Shown piece by piece: positions 7,286 to 15,880 of a stretch of 64,000 nucleotides of DNA (its first letter is position 1; each line of letters opens with the position of its first letter). The DNA is from a virus. Under the pieces are notes generated by a model. That model was not told the origin of the DNA and searched no databases. It was given only the letters and a program-made list of their open reading frames with translations. The position numbers and the translations under genes are program-made. The stretch lies in the IMG/VR virus record IMGVR_UViG_3300021420_000028, positions 1 through 64,000 of that record. One strand, written 5' to 3'.

Positions 7286-7298
7286 GAGGAACACGGTC

Positions 7299-7502
7299 AT
7301 GAGTTTTTTGTTCGGTCTTCTTTTTGGCGTTATTATTGCTGCTCATCACGTGCCGTATGAATATGCGCCGTATACTTTTACCGACTATGTGGTAGCAGCG
7401 GTTTTTATTATCTTCATAGCGGGATTTGTTGCGCTGATAATTTTTGTTAATTTGATAGACAAATTTCCGTCGTTGAGACCTCGCTGGTGGAGATGGTCGT
7501 GA
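7299..7502 (+). CDS. Two-TM membrane protein
   Basis: 67 aa. The ATG at 7299 follows GAGAGGA by 7-8 nt. Two membrane segments: residues about 2-15 (SFLFGLLFGVIIAAH) and about 28-52 (YVVAAVFIIFIAGFVALIIFVNLI), with a basic, Trp-rich C-terminus (RPRWWRW). Unknown function. Its stop overlaps the start of the next frame. Confidence 0.6.
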   Translation: MSFLFGLLFGVIIAAHHVPYEYAPYTFTDYVVAAVFIIFIAGFVALIIFVNLIDKFPSLRPRWWRWS

Positions 7503-7729
7503 GGCATCCCGAATATCCGACCAGCATCCGGTTGTCGGTCCCTGACAAGAAGCGCCTGCGCAAGCTGGCGTCCAAGTGGCAGCTCTCGCTTGCCGGTCTG
7601 ATCCAAATGATCATCAAGCAGTGGTTGGAGTCGCAGGATAAGCCAGCATCAACTCGACAGGAAGCTCACACGTCTTCCGAGCCTGCCCGGTCTGAAGAAG
7701 GCAAACCTTTTATTGGGGCGATGGAATGA
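7487..7729 (+). CDS. Ribbon-helix-helix-like small protein
   Basis: 80 aa from GTG 7487 (ATG at 7493 is equally possible, with GGTGG upstream). The segment TSIRLSVPDKKRLRKLASKW…LAGLIQMIIKQWLES has the strand-helix-helix pattern of Arc/MetJ-type DNA-binding proteins. The C-terminal 25 residues are polar and probably disordered. It may be a local transcription regulator and is a conceivable binder of one of the palindromes, but that is speculation. Confidence 0.6.
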   Translation: MEMVVRHPEYPTSIRLSVPDKKRLRKLASKWQLSLAGLIQMIIKQWLESQDKPASTRQEAHTSSEPARSEEGKPFIGAME

Positions 7730-7989
7730 CTGACTTCAGCGACCATCCGGTTTCTCTCGCCGAGACCAAGGCCGAGCGTGATCTTGACGGCAAGGCTTGG
7801 ACGCCTCGCGATGTCTTGCTGAAGCTGCTGCGGGATATTGACAGTGGCAAATGCAATCCTGATCTCCTCGTAGTTGCGTACAGCGAGGTCGTGGACGGCA
7901 AGCGCATGGGTAACTTCTGGCAAGCCACCCCGTGCGGTCTGCTGTCTCTTGGATTGATGCAGTCGACGATCTTCAAGATGCAGGATTAA
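7726..7989 (+). CDS. Small protein of unknown function
   Basis: 87 aa, beginning in an ATGA overlap with the RHH-like gene. Two helices (LAETKAERDL, WTPRDVLLKLLRDIDSG), then a strand-rich part (LLVVAYSEVVDGKR). It resembles short phage proteins of unknown role seen in many siphovirus and podovirus genomes. No motif suggests an enzyme. Coupled to neighbours, so probably co-expressed. Confidence 0.65.
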   Translation: MTDFSDHPVSLAETKAERDLDGKAWTPRDVLLKLLRDIDSGKCNPDLLVVAYSEVVDGKRMGNFWQATPCGLLSLGLMQSTIFKMQD

Positions 7990-7991
7990 CC

Positions 7992-8216
7992 ATGTCCGTG
8001 ACAGTTTGCTGGCGCCCGATCAAAGGGACGCAGTATTTCGAGGGCGGTCGCCCGGATTCTCTAGCCGCCGTTTTGGAGGCGTGCGGTCGCGCGCTTACCG
8101 CGAATCACATTCCAATTCTCCGCGCGATGACCGTCGCGGCGCGCGATCCGTTCTTTGCACAAGTGGCGGATAAGATCGAGCAGGTTGGTGCGATCGAAGT
8201 GTGGGGAGAATATTGA
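7992..8216 (+). CDS. Small protein of unknown function
   Basis: 74 aa; ATG two bases after the preceding stop. Strand at the start (SVTVCWRPI), then helices (SLAAVLEACG, IPILRAMTVAA, FFAQVADKIEQ) and a closing strand (AIEVWGEY), i.e. a compact alpha/beta domain. No family recognised. Its stop overlaps the ATG of the glycosyltransferase-like gene. Confidence 0.6.
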   Translation: MSVTVCWRPIKGTQYFEGGRPDSLAAVLEACGRALTANHIPILRAMTVAARDPFFAQVADKIEQVGAIEVWGEY

Positions 8217-9238
8217 TGCGCGTCGCGCTGATTCTCACAACGATCAATATCCCTACGGTCCTCTCCCTCTATCGGGTGCACGATCCGGACGTCCGCTTCT
8301 TTGTCGCCGGGGATTACAAGACCCCGGTGGGGATTGAAGGGTTCTGGCACGATTTAGACAACTGCGAGTATTATTCTCCTGAGCGGCAGAAAAATTATTT
8401 GAGTTATAAGTGTTCCGAGTTGATCGGCTGGAACACGATCGCCCGCCGCAACATCGCCCTCCTCGAAGCTCTCAAATGGGGTGCGGAATTGATCGTCAGT
8501 ATCGATGACGACAATATTCCTTTGGGCGCGGCGTACTTCGACTGTTACAGATTCTCCTTTTTAGGAAATTATGCAGGACTCAAGGCGCAACCGTTTGGTA
8601 ATTGGTTCGATCCTGGACGTTTATCTTTTCCCAGGGACAGGAGCGGTGTCAGCCAGCGCGGTTTTCCAAGCCAGTGTTGGACTGGTTCGCCGCGAATCAC
8701 TTCAGTGGTCGGCGCTAAGATCGGCGTCGCTCAAGGCACGATTCTATTTGATCCAGATACTTCTGCGGTTGATCGGATTTCACAACATCCTGAAGTGCAT
8801 CAGGTCAGCGAACTCCTGCGCGCCGGCATTGTTACTGATCCTTGTGAGTGCTACGCGCCAATAAACACGCAAAATTTAGCGTTTGTGCGCGAATTGGCAC
8901 CGTGTTTCTTGATGGTCCCGTTTTACAAGAGGTTTGATGATATCTTTGGCGGATTTGTCGCACAGCGAATTATGCGCGAGCATGGTTACCACGTTCATTT
9001 CGGGCAACCGTTCGCGGCACAAGAAAGAAATGCGCACGATCTGTTGAAAGACTTGGAAGCAGAACTGTGGGGCATGCAGCACACACTGGAATTCGCGGCG
9101 TGGTTGGATGGGTTCTTAGGACAGACGAGCGTAATTGGAATGCTACGGGTCATGGCGACTAATTTGCCAAAGTTTATCCCAACTAGTGTTCAGGAATTGT
9201 GGCTCGCTTGGTTGCAGGATTGTGAGCAGGTGTTGTAA
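8216..9238 (+). CDS. RGP/STELLO-like glycosyltransferase
   Basis: 340 aa. The segment YKCSELIGWNTIARRNIALLEALKWGAELIVSIDDDN is characteristic of the reversibly glycosylated polypeptide/STELLO-type group of GT-A proteins, with the DDD-type metal-binding motif around residues 97-100. In plants relatives act on UDP-arabinose; the phage substrate is unknown. GGGGAGA provides the ribosome site, and the ATG overlaps the preceding TGA, so the in-frame start 15 nt earlier is less likely. It opens a run of sugar-related genes (9750, 11740, 14224) and may glycosylate virion or host surface. Confidence 0.65.
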   Translation: MRVALILTTINIPTVLSLYRVHDPDVRFFVAGDYKTPVGIEGFWHDLDNCEYYSPERQKNYLSYKCSELIGWNTIARRNIALLEALKWGAELIVSIDDDNIPLGAAYFDCYRFSFLGNYAGLKAQPFGNWFDPGRLSFPRDRSGVSQRGFPSQCWTGSPRITSVVGAKIGVAQGTILFDPDTSAVDRISQHPEVHQVSELLRAGIVTDPCECYAPINTQNLAFVRELAPCFLMVPFYKRFDDIFGGFVAQRIMREHGYHVHFGQPFAAQERNAHDLLKDLEAELWGMQHTLEFAAWLDGFLGQTSVIGMLRVMATNLPKFIPTSVQELWLAWLQDCEQVL

Positions 9239-9753
9239 TGCGTAAGATTTTGCCTCCTGTTGAATACTTGCTGGCGTGTTTTTCATACAACCCGTCGACG
9301 GGGGATATGGTTTGGCGGCATCGACCGCGAGAACATTTCGTGAGTAAGCGAAGTCACACTCTTTGGAACGCTAGGTACTCTGGTACTAAGGTAGGATATT
9401 TGGTAGCTTCTGGGCATCTGAACACGTCCATTAACGATTCGCATTTTTTGCTGCATCGTATTATTTGGAAAATGATGCGTGCAGAGGAGCCGCCCGAGAT
9501 CGTAGATCATAAAGACCGTGACCCGCTGAATAATAAATGGCATAACTTGCGAGAGGCAACAAAGGCGCAAAATAACGTAAACGCCCTTAAAAAAGACCGC
9601 GGGGTATATTTTGACCCGACGCGCGGTAAATGGGAAGCGGCTGTAAAGGTCAATCAGCAAAAGATTCATCTTGGGCGGCACGATACGAAGGCGCGAGCAT
9701 TGGCAGCGAGAGCGGCGGGTGTTCGCAAGTATTTCGGAGAATTTGCTCCATGA
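9238..9753 (+). CDS. HNH endonuclease with AP2-like domain
   Basis: 171 aa. The HNH part reads H…IIWKMM…PEIVDHKDRDPLNNKWHNLREAT. The C-terminal GVYFDPTRGKWEAAVKVNQ…HLGRHDTKARALAARAA is an AP2-type DNA-binding domain. This is a standard free-standing homing endonuclease architecture. It starts in a TAATG overlap with the glycosyltransferase stop and looks more AT-rich than its neighbours, as expected for a recent insertion. It sits between two intact glycosyltransferase-like genes. Confidence 0.85.
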   Translation: MRKILPPVEYLLACFSYNPSTGDMVWRHRPREHFVSKRSHTLWNARYSGTKVGYLVASGHLNTSINDSHFLLHRIIWKMMRAEEPPEIVDHKDRDPLNNKWHNLREATKAQNNVNALKKDRGVYFDPTRGKWEAAVKVNQQKIHLGRHDTKARALAARAAGVRKYFGEFAP

Positions 9754-11021
9754 ACAAAATCGCAATTGCCTTCCTCACTCGTGACCGCGTCGACCTGTCC
9801 AAGCGCACGATCGTCCCGTTGCTGCAGCCCGACAAGTTCACGACGTTCATAATCGATGGCAGCGACACGCCGGCCGGCGTGCGATTCGCGGGTGACTATG
9901 TGGAAGAAGGGAACGTTCATATTAACGTCAAAGGCGGCGCCGATACCGCCGTCGTCTACGCGCTGACCGAAATGCTCAGGGGAGACTACACGCATGTCGG
10001 ACTTGTCGAAAATGACGTCTTGCTCCACGCAGACTGGTTTGGGCCGACTTTCGCGTTGTTTGACCGAGGGGCAGCGGAGGGTCTTGCTGTTGGCGCTGTG
10101 TCTGCCCGAGCCTATTGCGACCGAATTCTTTCGCAGCGCGATGGCTACGCACTATGCCATAACCTCGGTTGGGGCATGCAAATCCTGACGCGCCAGGCCG
10201 CCGAGCTGACGCTCAGGCATTTCCGCACGCACTGGACGACCGAGAACCGCCGCACGTTCGCCCGGCTTTCCGGCATCGACATCGGCTCTTACTGGGCTTT
10301 CAGGACAAATGATCACTGGACGACCCCGGATTGGGGCAATGATGCGGTTCTGGCTTCGCACGGTCTTGCGTCGCTTGCGTTGGTACCGTCGCCCGTCGAG
10401 ATGATCGGCCAGAAGCCTTCTCTCGCCGACCAGGGCCTCAAGCTCGCGGATGCCCCCGTCGAGGACAGGAGGAACGACGACGCTTTCGACCGTTTTGCAA
10501 CGATGACTTCGCTTATTCGGGGGAATCACTTGGATATCGGCATTCCGCCCGTCCGCTTCCGGGGCGATGATGGAACGGAAATTATTTTCGCACATCAATT
10601 GGATTCCTTGCGAGGCGCCTTCTGGAGCGGCGACTGGCGCCTCAAATGGTCCCCCGGCCTCGGAGGCTTCGCGGCGCGCGGTTTCAGTCCGGCGCTTGTT
10701 AACGCCAAGCAGCCGGAACCTGGCGCTTCCTTCGAATGCTACGCCTCCGGCACCGCCCGCTTCATGGTGATGGGCGGCGAGAAGGGGGGCCAGATTCAGA
10801 TTGAGGATACGAAGTCGGGCTATGTGGTGAGGCCTACGCTTCTCCCCGAGGCATCCAACCAAGTCACACAGGTGGTCGCCCCGACAGGCGTGTCCTGGCG
10901 CCTGTTGCGGTTGACCGTCCTCTCGAGTTCCGCGCTCCTGTACGGGATGCAGTTCCAAGAGCCGCAGCCGACCGTTGGCGGGCGGAAGTTCGATTATTCG
11001 AAACTGTGGAAGGTCGCATGA
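9750..11021 (+). CDS. GT2-like glycosyltransferase with C-terminal beta domain
   Basis: 423 aa; ATG 9750 with GGAGA 9 nt upstream. The N-terminal half is GT-A-like: KIAIAFLTRDRVDLSKRTI…, then GDYTHVGLVENDVLLHADW with an ExD-type metal site near residue 85, and GNDAVLASHGLASLAL later. From about residue 280 a separate beta-rich region follows (GAFWSGDWRLKWSP…VSWRLLRLTVLSS), possibly carbohydrate-binding. Donor and acceptor are unknown. ATGA-type overlap with thyX at the end. Confidence 0.6.
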   Translation: MNKIAIAFLTRDRVDLSKRTIVPLLQPDKFTTFIIDGSDTPAGVRFAGDYVEEGNVHINVKGGADTAVVYALTEMLRGDYTHVGLVENDVLLHADWFGPTFALFDRGAAEGLAVGAVSARAYCDRILSQRDGYALCHNLGWGMQILTRQAAELTLRHFRTHWTTENRRTFARLSGIDIGSYWAFRTNDHWTTPDWGNDAVLASHGLASLALVPSPVEMIGQKPSLADQGLKLADAPVEDRRNDDAFDRFATMTSLIRGNHLDIGIPPVRFRGDDGTEIIFAHQLDSLRGAFWSGDWRLKWSPGLGGFAARGFSPALVNAKQPEPGASFECYASGTARFMVMGGEKGGQIQIEDTKSGYVVRPTLLPEASNQVTQVVAPTGVSWRLLRLTVLSSSALLYGMQFQEPQPTVGGRKFDYSKLWKVA

Positions 11022-11743
11022 TGCCGGAAACAGTTAATCATCCTGATCATTATGGCGGCGCTGATAATCCATACGAAGCGATCAAGGTTCTTGATCACGG
11101 TTTCGTGCGGTTGATCGATCACATGGGGGGTGATCTATCAGTGGTGCGGGCCGCGCGCAACAGCTATGACGCGGCATGGCGGGCTGGCGTCGATGAAAAG
11201 TCTGACGCCAAGCTGATCAACTACCTGTGGTCACACTATCATACGACCCCATTTGAGGCGGTCACATTCACTTTTGAGGTCAAGGCACCGATTTTCGTAT
11301 TTCGGCAATGGCATCGACATCGCACGTGGTCATACAACGAAGTGTCTGCCCGCTATACTGAGTTGCCGGAAGAATTCTATGTGCCTAAGCTAGAACATAT
11401 TGGGTATCAATCGACCACCAACAAGCAGGCACGTGATGTGGGTTCAATTAACGCATATGCTGCATTGATTGCAACCATGATCAAGGAAAGTTGTGCCGCT
11501 TCCTTCAGGGAGTATCATAAGCTATTGGCTCTAGGAACTCCGCGAGAATTGGCGAGATTGGTGTTGCCGATGGGCACGTACAGTAAGATGTTCGGCACTG
11601 TTAATTTGCTGAATCTGTTTCGGTTCATGACGCTTCGCAGCGATGCTCATGCACAGTATGAAATTCGTGTCTATTCGGACGCGATGATCGAGTTGATCAA
11701 GCCGATCGTTCCCGTCTGCGTGGCAGCTTGGGAGGGAAAATGA
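11018..11743 (+). CDS. thyX: Flavin-dependent thymidylate synthase with DUF3310-like start
   Basis: 241 aa. It carries the ThyX signature RHRTWSYNEVSARY (about residues 105-120), plus AARNSYDA and LRSDAHAQYEIR…, so it should convert dUMP to dTMP using methylene-tetrahydrofolate, NAD(P)H and FAD. Oddly, the first ~22 residues (VNHPDHYGGADNPYEAIKV) look like the N-terminus of DUF3310 proteins, joined directly to the ThyX start (LDHGFVRLIDHMG). GGAAGG upstream; the ATG at 11018 overlaps the preceding TGA, and ATG 11021 is an alternative. Visibly more AT-rich than its neighbours. Confidence 0.9.
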   Translation: MMPETVNHPDHYGGADNPYEAIKVLDHGFVRLIDHMGGDLSVVRAARNSYDAAWRAGVDEKSDAKLINYLWSHYHTTPFEAVTFTFEVKAPIFVFRQWHRHRTWSYNEVSARYTELPEEFYVPKLEHIGYQSTTNKQARDVGSINAYAALIATMIKESCAASFREYHKLLALGTPRELARLVLPMGTYSKMFGTVNLLNLFRFMTLRSDAHAQYEIRVYSDAMIELIKPIVPVCVAAWEGK

Positions 11744-12741
11744 AACGCGTTCTCATCACTGGCGCTGCCGGCTTTGTCGGGCGCGCCTTCACCCGTCGCT
11801 TCGTTCGCGATGGCTGGGAAGTCGTCGCGCTCGACAACATGAGTGCCGGAGAACGCCTGCATAAATGGCACGACCCAGTATTGCCCTATTTGGCGCGTTT
11901 TGCCCCGCCATGGGATGTTCGTCGCGGGACGCATTCCATGGACATTCCAGATATGTACGATCTTGTCATTCATTGTGCCGCTGTTGTTGGCGGCCGACTC
12001 AAACTGGATGGTGATCCGCTCGCGGTCGCGACAGACCTTGCGATCGACAGTGATTTTTTTAATTGGGTCATCAAGGCGAAGAACAAACCGAAGGTGATCT
12101 ACTTCTCGTCCTCTGCCGTCTATCCCGTCGAGTTGCAGCAGCGCCTGCAGTACATCAAGCTCGCCGAGTCGCTTGTGACCCAAGGCGCCACCAAGTTCGG
12201 CCGCCCGGATGTCACGTATGGATGGGCCAAGCTGACGGGCGAGTATCTAGCGCATCTCGCAGTCAAGCAGTACGGCGCCGACGTCCTGATCTATCGACCG
12301 TTTTCCGGCTACGGCGAGGATCAGTCCTTCGACTATCCCTTCCCGTCGATCATCCGCCGCGTCGTCAATCGGGAGAACCCGATCGCGATCTGGGGTTCCG
12401 GGGAACAATGTCGCGACTTCATTCACATCGATGATATCGTCGAAGCGGTCATGCAGAGCAAGGACGTTTTGAAGCCTAGCGATACGCTCAATCTTGGTAC
12501 GGGCGTGCCGACGTCGTTTACTCATTTGTCGTGTGCGGCATGGAATCTTATTTTCGATCCCGAGATAAAATACTACCCGCCTACTATAGAGTGCGACACT
12601 ACCAAACCCGAAGGCGTCTTCTACCGTGTCGCTGACACCTATAAGCTGCGGCAGTTCTACAAGCCCAGGATCACCTTGGAAGAAGGGATCAGGCGGGTGG
12701 CGAAACACTTGACGGAGGCAAAAAAGAAGTGTAGTGAATAA
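11740..12741 (+). CDS. NAD-dependent sugar epimerase/dehydratase
   Basis: 333 aa, start ATG 11740 after GAGGGA. Extended SDR: Rossmann GAAGFVGRAF at the N-terminus, VIHCAAVVGG, SSSAVYP and catalytic Y-x3-K (TYGWAKLTGEY, about residues 164-175), then YRPFSGYGE. It resembles UDP-glucose 4-epimerase/GDP-fucose synthase-like enzymes, converting a nucleotide-sugar for the adjacent glycosyltransferases. Substrate cannot be told from sequence. Its 3' end contains palindrome site 2, overlapping the stop codon. Confidence 0.85.
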   Translation: MKRVLITGAAGFVGRAFTRRFVRDGWEVVALDNMSAGERLHKWHDPVLPYLARFAPPWDVRRGTHSMDIPDMYDLVIHCAAVVGGRLKLDGDPLAVATDLAIDSDFFNWVIKAKNKPKVIYFSSSAVYPVELQQRLQYIKLAESLVTQGATKFGRPDVTYGWAKLTGEYLAHLAVKQYGADVLIYRPFSGYGEDQSFDYPFPSIIRRVVNRENPIAIWGSGEQCRDFIHIDDIVEAVMQSKDVLKPSDTLNLGTGVPTSFTHLSCAAWNLIFDPEIKYYPPTIECDTTKPEGVFYRVADTYKLRQFYKPRITLEEGIRRVAKHLTEAKKKCSE

Positions 12742-12748
12742 CACTACA
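12730..12748. promoter_or_regulatory. Perfect TGTAGTG-N5-CACTACA palindrome (site 2)
   Basis: TGTAGTG (12730-12736), AATAA, CACTACA (12742-12748). It overlaps the epimerase stop and ends 11 bases before the 50-aa basic ORF at 12760, which leads the serine recombinase. A TTGACG lies at 12709-12714, but the -10 at 17-bp spacing is poor. Confidence 0.65.
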
Positions 12749-12759
12749 TGGAGGGAGTC

Positions 12760-12912
12760 ATGCGGCGGCACCAGCATAAACGTCCAGCTAAAACGGCAGA
12801 GTGGAAAGTGCGTCGAGGCTCTCGTATTGTAGCTACGACTCAAGATTCCAAACGAGAGTATTGGATTCACGCGACTAAAGGTTATCGATCTTACCGAAAG
12901 GTATCGCCGTGA
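12760..12912 (+). CDS. 50-aa basic protein ahead of the recombinase
   Basis: Short ORF with a very good ribosome site (GGAGGGAG, about 4 nt before ATG). Strongly basic N-terminus (MRRHQHKRPAKTAEWKVRRG) followed by a strand-like, aromatic part (YWIHATKGYRSYRK). The stop overlaps the GTG of the serine recombinase, so the two are likely translated together. It could be a DNA-binding accessory or regulator; no family recognised. It lies immediately downstream of palindrome site 2. Confidence 0.6.
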   Translation: MRRHQHKRPAKTAEWKVRRGSRIVATTQDSKREYWIHATKGYRSYRKVSP

Positions 12913-13619
12913 TTTGCGCCTACGCCCGCACCTCGACGCTCAAGCAGGCTGGTCCCGACAAGACCACGATCGCGGAGCAATTGGCGAAATGCAAGGCGAT
13001 TGCCGGACTGCGCGGCTCGGCCGGCAAGTACGATTTTCAAACTTACACCGATGCCGGCGTCTCCGGGTCTACCCCCCTGAGCGAGCGCCCCGGAGGCAAG
13101 GATCTCCTTGCCGCGGTCAAGCCGGGCGACATCGTGATCGCCGCCAAGATGGATCGCCTTTTTCGTTCCGCATCCGACGCGCTCGCGACGATCGAGCGGT
13201 TCAAGAAGCAGAAGATCGGCTTGATCCTATGCGACATGAGCGTGGAGCCTGTGGCCGACAGCCCTGCGGCGACGATGTTTTTCAACATGCTGGCTGCTTT
13301 TGCCCAGTTCGAGCGCGAACGTATCCGCGAGCGCATCGCCGACGGCAAGCGCGCCAAGCGCGAGCGTGGCGGGCACACGGGCGGCCCGGTCCCGTACGGC
13401 TGGCGCAAGGTTGGAGAGGGCACCAGGGCCGTCCTCGTGCGGAACGAAGCCGAGGAGGAGCATGCGCGTGCGGCCCGCTGGTTCCGGGACCAGGCGCGTG
13501 CTAGAGGTCCGACGCGCATCGCCGAGCTGATGTCGCATGAGGGTATGCTGGGGCGAGACGGCAAGCCGTACACGGCCTTGGCGGTGTGGCGGATGCTCAA
13601 GAGGAAGGAAGCTGCGTGA
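12909..13619 (+). CDS. Small serine recombinase (resolvase/invertase)
   Basis: 236 aa, GTG start in a GTGA overlap. N-terminal catalytic domain: AYARTSTLKQ with the nucleophile Ser at about residue 9, AGVSGSTPLSERPG, GDIVIAAKMDRLFRSASDA, then FERERIRERI…GK. The C-terminal part is a recombinase-type DNA-binding region (ARGPTRIAELMSHEGM…TALAVWRMLK). The size fits resolvases/invertases, not large serine integrases. It could invert or resolve phage DNA, or serve integration; target sites were not identified. Confidence 0.85.
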   Translation: MICAYARTSTLKQAGPDKTTIAEQLAKCKAIAGLRGSAGKYDFQTYTDAGVSGSTPLSERPGGKDLLAAVKPGDIVIAAKMDRLFRSASDALATIERFKKQKIGLILCDMSVEPVADSPAATMFFNMLAAFAQFERERIRERIADGKRAKRERGGHTGGPVPYGWRKVGEGTRAVLVRNEAEEEHARAARWFRDQARARGPTRIAELMSHEGMLGRDGKPYTALAVWRMLKRKEAA

Positions 13620-14224
13620 TGGGTAAACCTATTTTATGTTTGGATTTTGACGGTGTGATTCACAGCTATTCGAGCGGTTGGAAGGGCGCGGACACGATCC
13701 CCGATCTTCCGGTCGCGGGCGCGATGCAATTCATCTGGGATGCGACCGAGCACTTTCGTGTTGCCGTCTTCTCGTCGCGCTCCAATCAGCCAGGCGGATT
13801 AAGCGCAATGAAGGCGTGGCTCTATCACCACTTCAAAGACTACTGGGGAACACACGCGACGCAGGCCGATGACAAGCTGTCTGACATAGAGTGGCCGCTG
13901 GAAAAACCGGCGGCGATGGTTACCATCGACGACCGCGCGCTGACCTTTGACGGCACGTGGCCGCGGATCGAAGACCTCAAAGCCTTCCAACCTTGGAATA
14001 AGCGTCCGATCGGCGCCACGGGCGACTTCCCGCAAGGACAACTCAACGATGATGACCAGGGTGAGCTTCGAATGGCGGTCGCCTACGACAAGCTAGACGG
14101 CATCGTGCGCATCGAGTTTGGTAAGCCGGTAGCGTGGCTTGGGCTGCCGCCGCCGCAAGCGATCGAATTAGCCAAGCTTCTTTTGAGGCACGCTGGCGCC
14201 AAAAAGATCGAGGTTGAATTGTAA
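13619..14224 (+). CDS. HAD-like phosphatase domain protein
   Basis: 201 aa. Motif I ILCLDFDGVIHSY (nucleophile and acid Asp near residues 8-10), a Ser in VAVFSSRSNQPGG as motif II, a Lys-rich middle, and TIDDRALTFDGTW as motif IV: a HAD phosphatase-like core common in phages. The last about 55 residues form a separate strand-helix unit (GIVRIEFGKPVAWLG…AIELAKLLLRHAG). The ATG at 13619 overlaps the recombinase TGA; GAAGGAAG upstream. Might dephosphorylate sugars or nucleotides; substrate unknown. Confidence 0.7.
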   Translation: MGKPILCLDFDGVIHSYSSGWKGADTIPDLPVAGAMQFIWDATEHFRVAVFSSRSNQPGGLSAMKAWLYHHFKDYWGTHATQADDKLSDIEWPLEKPAAMVTIDDRALTFDGTWPRIEDLKAFQPWNKRPIGATGDFPQGQLNDDDQGELRMAVAYDKLDGIVRIEFGKPVAWLGLPPPQAIELAKLLLRHAGAKKIEVEL

Positions 14225-15633
14225 TGGGTGACCGTCAGCAAGCGACGCTTTTTTACAACCAGGCGGTTGCGTCCAGCAACAACAAGGATGATCCCAAGCA
14301 TCTGGAGCACGCGCTCCATTTGTTCTCGTCCGCCTGCAATGCGGATCCGACCTGGGGGCAGGCGTTTTACCAGGCTGGCTGCAACCATTCCGATCTCAAC
14401 GCGATCCCGTCCGCGATCGCCTGCTGGCGCCGCGCCTTGGAGTGCGGCCTGGATGATGGCACCAAGGCCAAGGCGCTGGTCAACATAGGTTATCGGCTTC
14501 ACGGTCTTGGGCAGTCGCGAGAGGCTCTCTGCGTGACCGAGGAGGGTTTGAAGGTCGATCCCAACCTCCAGTATGGCTGGGTTCACATTTCCCAAATTAA
14601 GACGATCCAGAACAGGGTTGGCGAAGCGCTGGAGGCGGCGCAGCGCGCGTGGGACTTGATGCCGTCCGATCCGATCGTCGAACTCGCTTATGCGTTCGCG
14701 TTGCTTCAAGCTCGGAAGCTGGATGAAGGCTTCAAACGGTTCGAGGTACGTTTCAGGTACAAACTGAAGTCGTATCTGAATCTGCCTTATGCACAATGGG
14801 AGGGTGAAAGTGAAAAAACGGTCTACGTCGATGCAGATCAAGGTCTCGGGGACACCATCAGCTTTGCAAGATTTATCTCGCTTGCTGCGAAACGTGCGCG
14901 TTACCTCCACCTTATGGTGCAGCCCGAGCTCGTGCGGCTTTTTATGAACGCCTTCGTCGGGATTCCAAATGTTAATATCGTCCCCAAGCCCGCTCCCCTC
15001 CCCGAAGCGGATTGCTGGACGACCTTCGTCAGCCTCCCGACCGCGCTCGGGCTCTCGACCGAAGAAATCCGACAAGCACCGCATATCTCGTACCCGGTCG
15101 TCCAGCTCCCGCTGAATTGGAAGGTTACGGATCGCAAGCTGCATATCGGCATCGCCTGGGCAGGGAGCCCGTTCAATGACATCAACTCGCATCGGTCAAT
15201 CCCCGTCGAGCAATTCTTTGACTTATACCGAATCCCAAGTATTCAGCTATATGCTCTCCAAATTGGGCCTGAATCCCAGCGCTTGTATGACAATCACGGT
15301 CTTCCCCTCGTGCGAGACCTTTCTCCTTACATCCGAGACGTCGTCGATACCATCTCCGTCCTCAAGCAACTCGACCTAGTGATCTGCTGCGAATCGGCCC
15401 TCGCCCACATCTGCGCTTTGACGGGGACCGAGTGCTGGGTGCCCTACAGCCGACTGGGCAAGGACTATCGTCTGGGCACGAATGGCCGGGATCAGGTATG
15501 GTCGAATCACCGCGTGTTCAATCAGGGCGAAGACTTGCGCTGGGCGCCCGTTTTTAACGACATCTCACTGGCGCTGGAGGCTCGTATTCATGCACTTGAT
15601 CGACAGGTTGGAAAAAAGAGCGCGAGAGCTTGA
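14224..15633 (+). CDS. TPR protein with GT9/OGT-like glycosyltransferase domain
   Basis: 469 aa. Residues about 1-190 are TPR-like helical repeats (HALHLFSSACNADPTWGQAFYQAG…, ALVNIGYRLHGLGQSREALCVTEEGLKVDPN). The rest is GT-B-like: YVDADQGLGDTISFARFI, IGIAWAGSPFNDINSHRSIP, LDLVICCESALAHICALTG, and WVPYSRLGKDYRLG. This architecture resembles bacterial TPR proteins with heptosyltransferase-like domains. Likely a glycosyltransferase of the 8-17 kb module. The ATG follows the HAD stop (TAATG). Confidence 0.7.
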   Translation: MGDRQQATLFYNQAVASSNNKDDPKHLEHALHLFSSACNADPTWGQAFYQAGCNHSDLNAIPSAIACWRRALECGLDDGTKAKALVNIGYRLHGLGQSREALCVTEEGLKVDPNLQYGWVHISQIKTIQNRVGEALEAAQRAWDLMPSDPIVELAYAFALLQARKLDEGFKRFEVRFRYKLKSYLNLPYAQWEGESEKTVYVDADQGLGDTISFARFISLAAKRARYLHLMVQPELVRLFMNAFVGIPNVNIVPKPAPLPEADCWTTFVSLPTALGLSTEEIRQAPHISYPVVQLPLNWKVTDRKLHIGIAWAGSPFNDINSHRSIPVEQFFDLYRIPSIQLYALQIGPESQRLYDNHGLPLVRDLSPYIRDVVDTISVLKQLDLVICCESALAHICALTGTECWVPYSRLGKDYRLGTNGRDQVWSNHRVFNQGEDLRWAPVFNDISLALEARIHALDRQVGKKSARA

Positions 15634-15880
15634 TCAGCGGGTTCGCCAGAATTATTACAACCAGCAGGCGGCTGATGATCGGGAACTCATGTTTCTGGCC
15701 GCCAAAAAACTATCGTTATATGAAGCGTTATCTACGTCGAACATAGAAAACGGTATTCGCTTGATGGAAGAGGTTCTTGCCAATGACCGACGACGAGATG
15801 ACCGTGCTGATGATCGCGGCGGAAGGCGAGTCGATGGCCCCGATTGGCCGGTGGAAGGAACCGTTACTGGCGCTGACTGA
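15590..15880 (+). CDS. Small helical protein overlapping two neighbours
   Basis: 96 codons. The ATG at 15590 has GGAGG 9 nt upstream and lies inside the end of the TPR-GT gene; the 3' end overlaps the FkbM gene by 98 nt in another frame. The first 65 residues are convincingly helical (HLIDRLEKRARELDQRV…MFLAAKKLSLYEAL). The tail, beyond the FkbM start, is Arg/Asp repeats typical of out-of-frame reading. It resembles short phage proteins that pair with FkbM genes only by position; unknown function. Confidence 0.5.
   Translation: MHLIDRLEKRARELDQRVRQNYYNQQAADDRELMFLAAKKLSLYEALSTSNIENGIRLMEEVLANDRRRDDRADDRGGRRVDGPDWPVEGTVTGAD

Noticed and set aside
12909-13619. Large serine integrase with att site
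   Set aside because: At 236 aa the protein is resolvase/invertase size; no attP-like core was found and no tRNA-like sequence was seen beside it.
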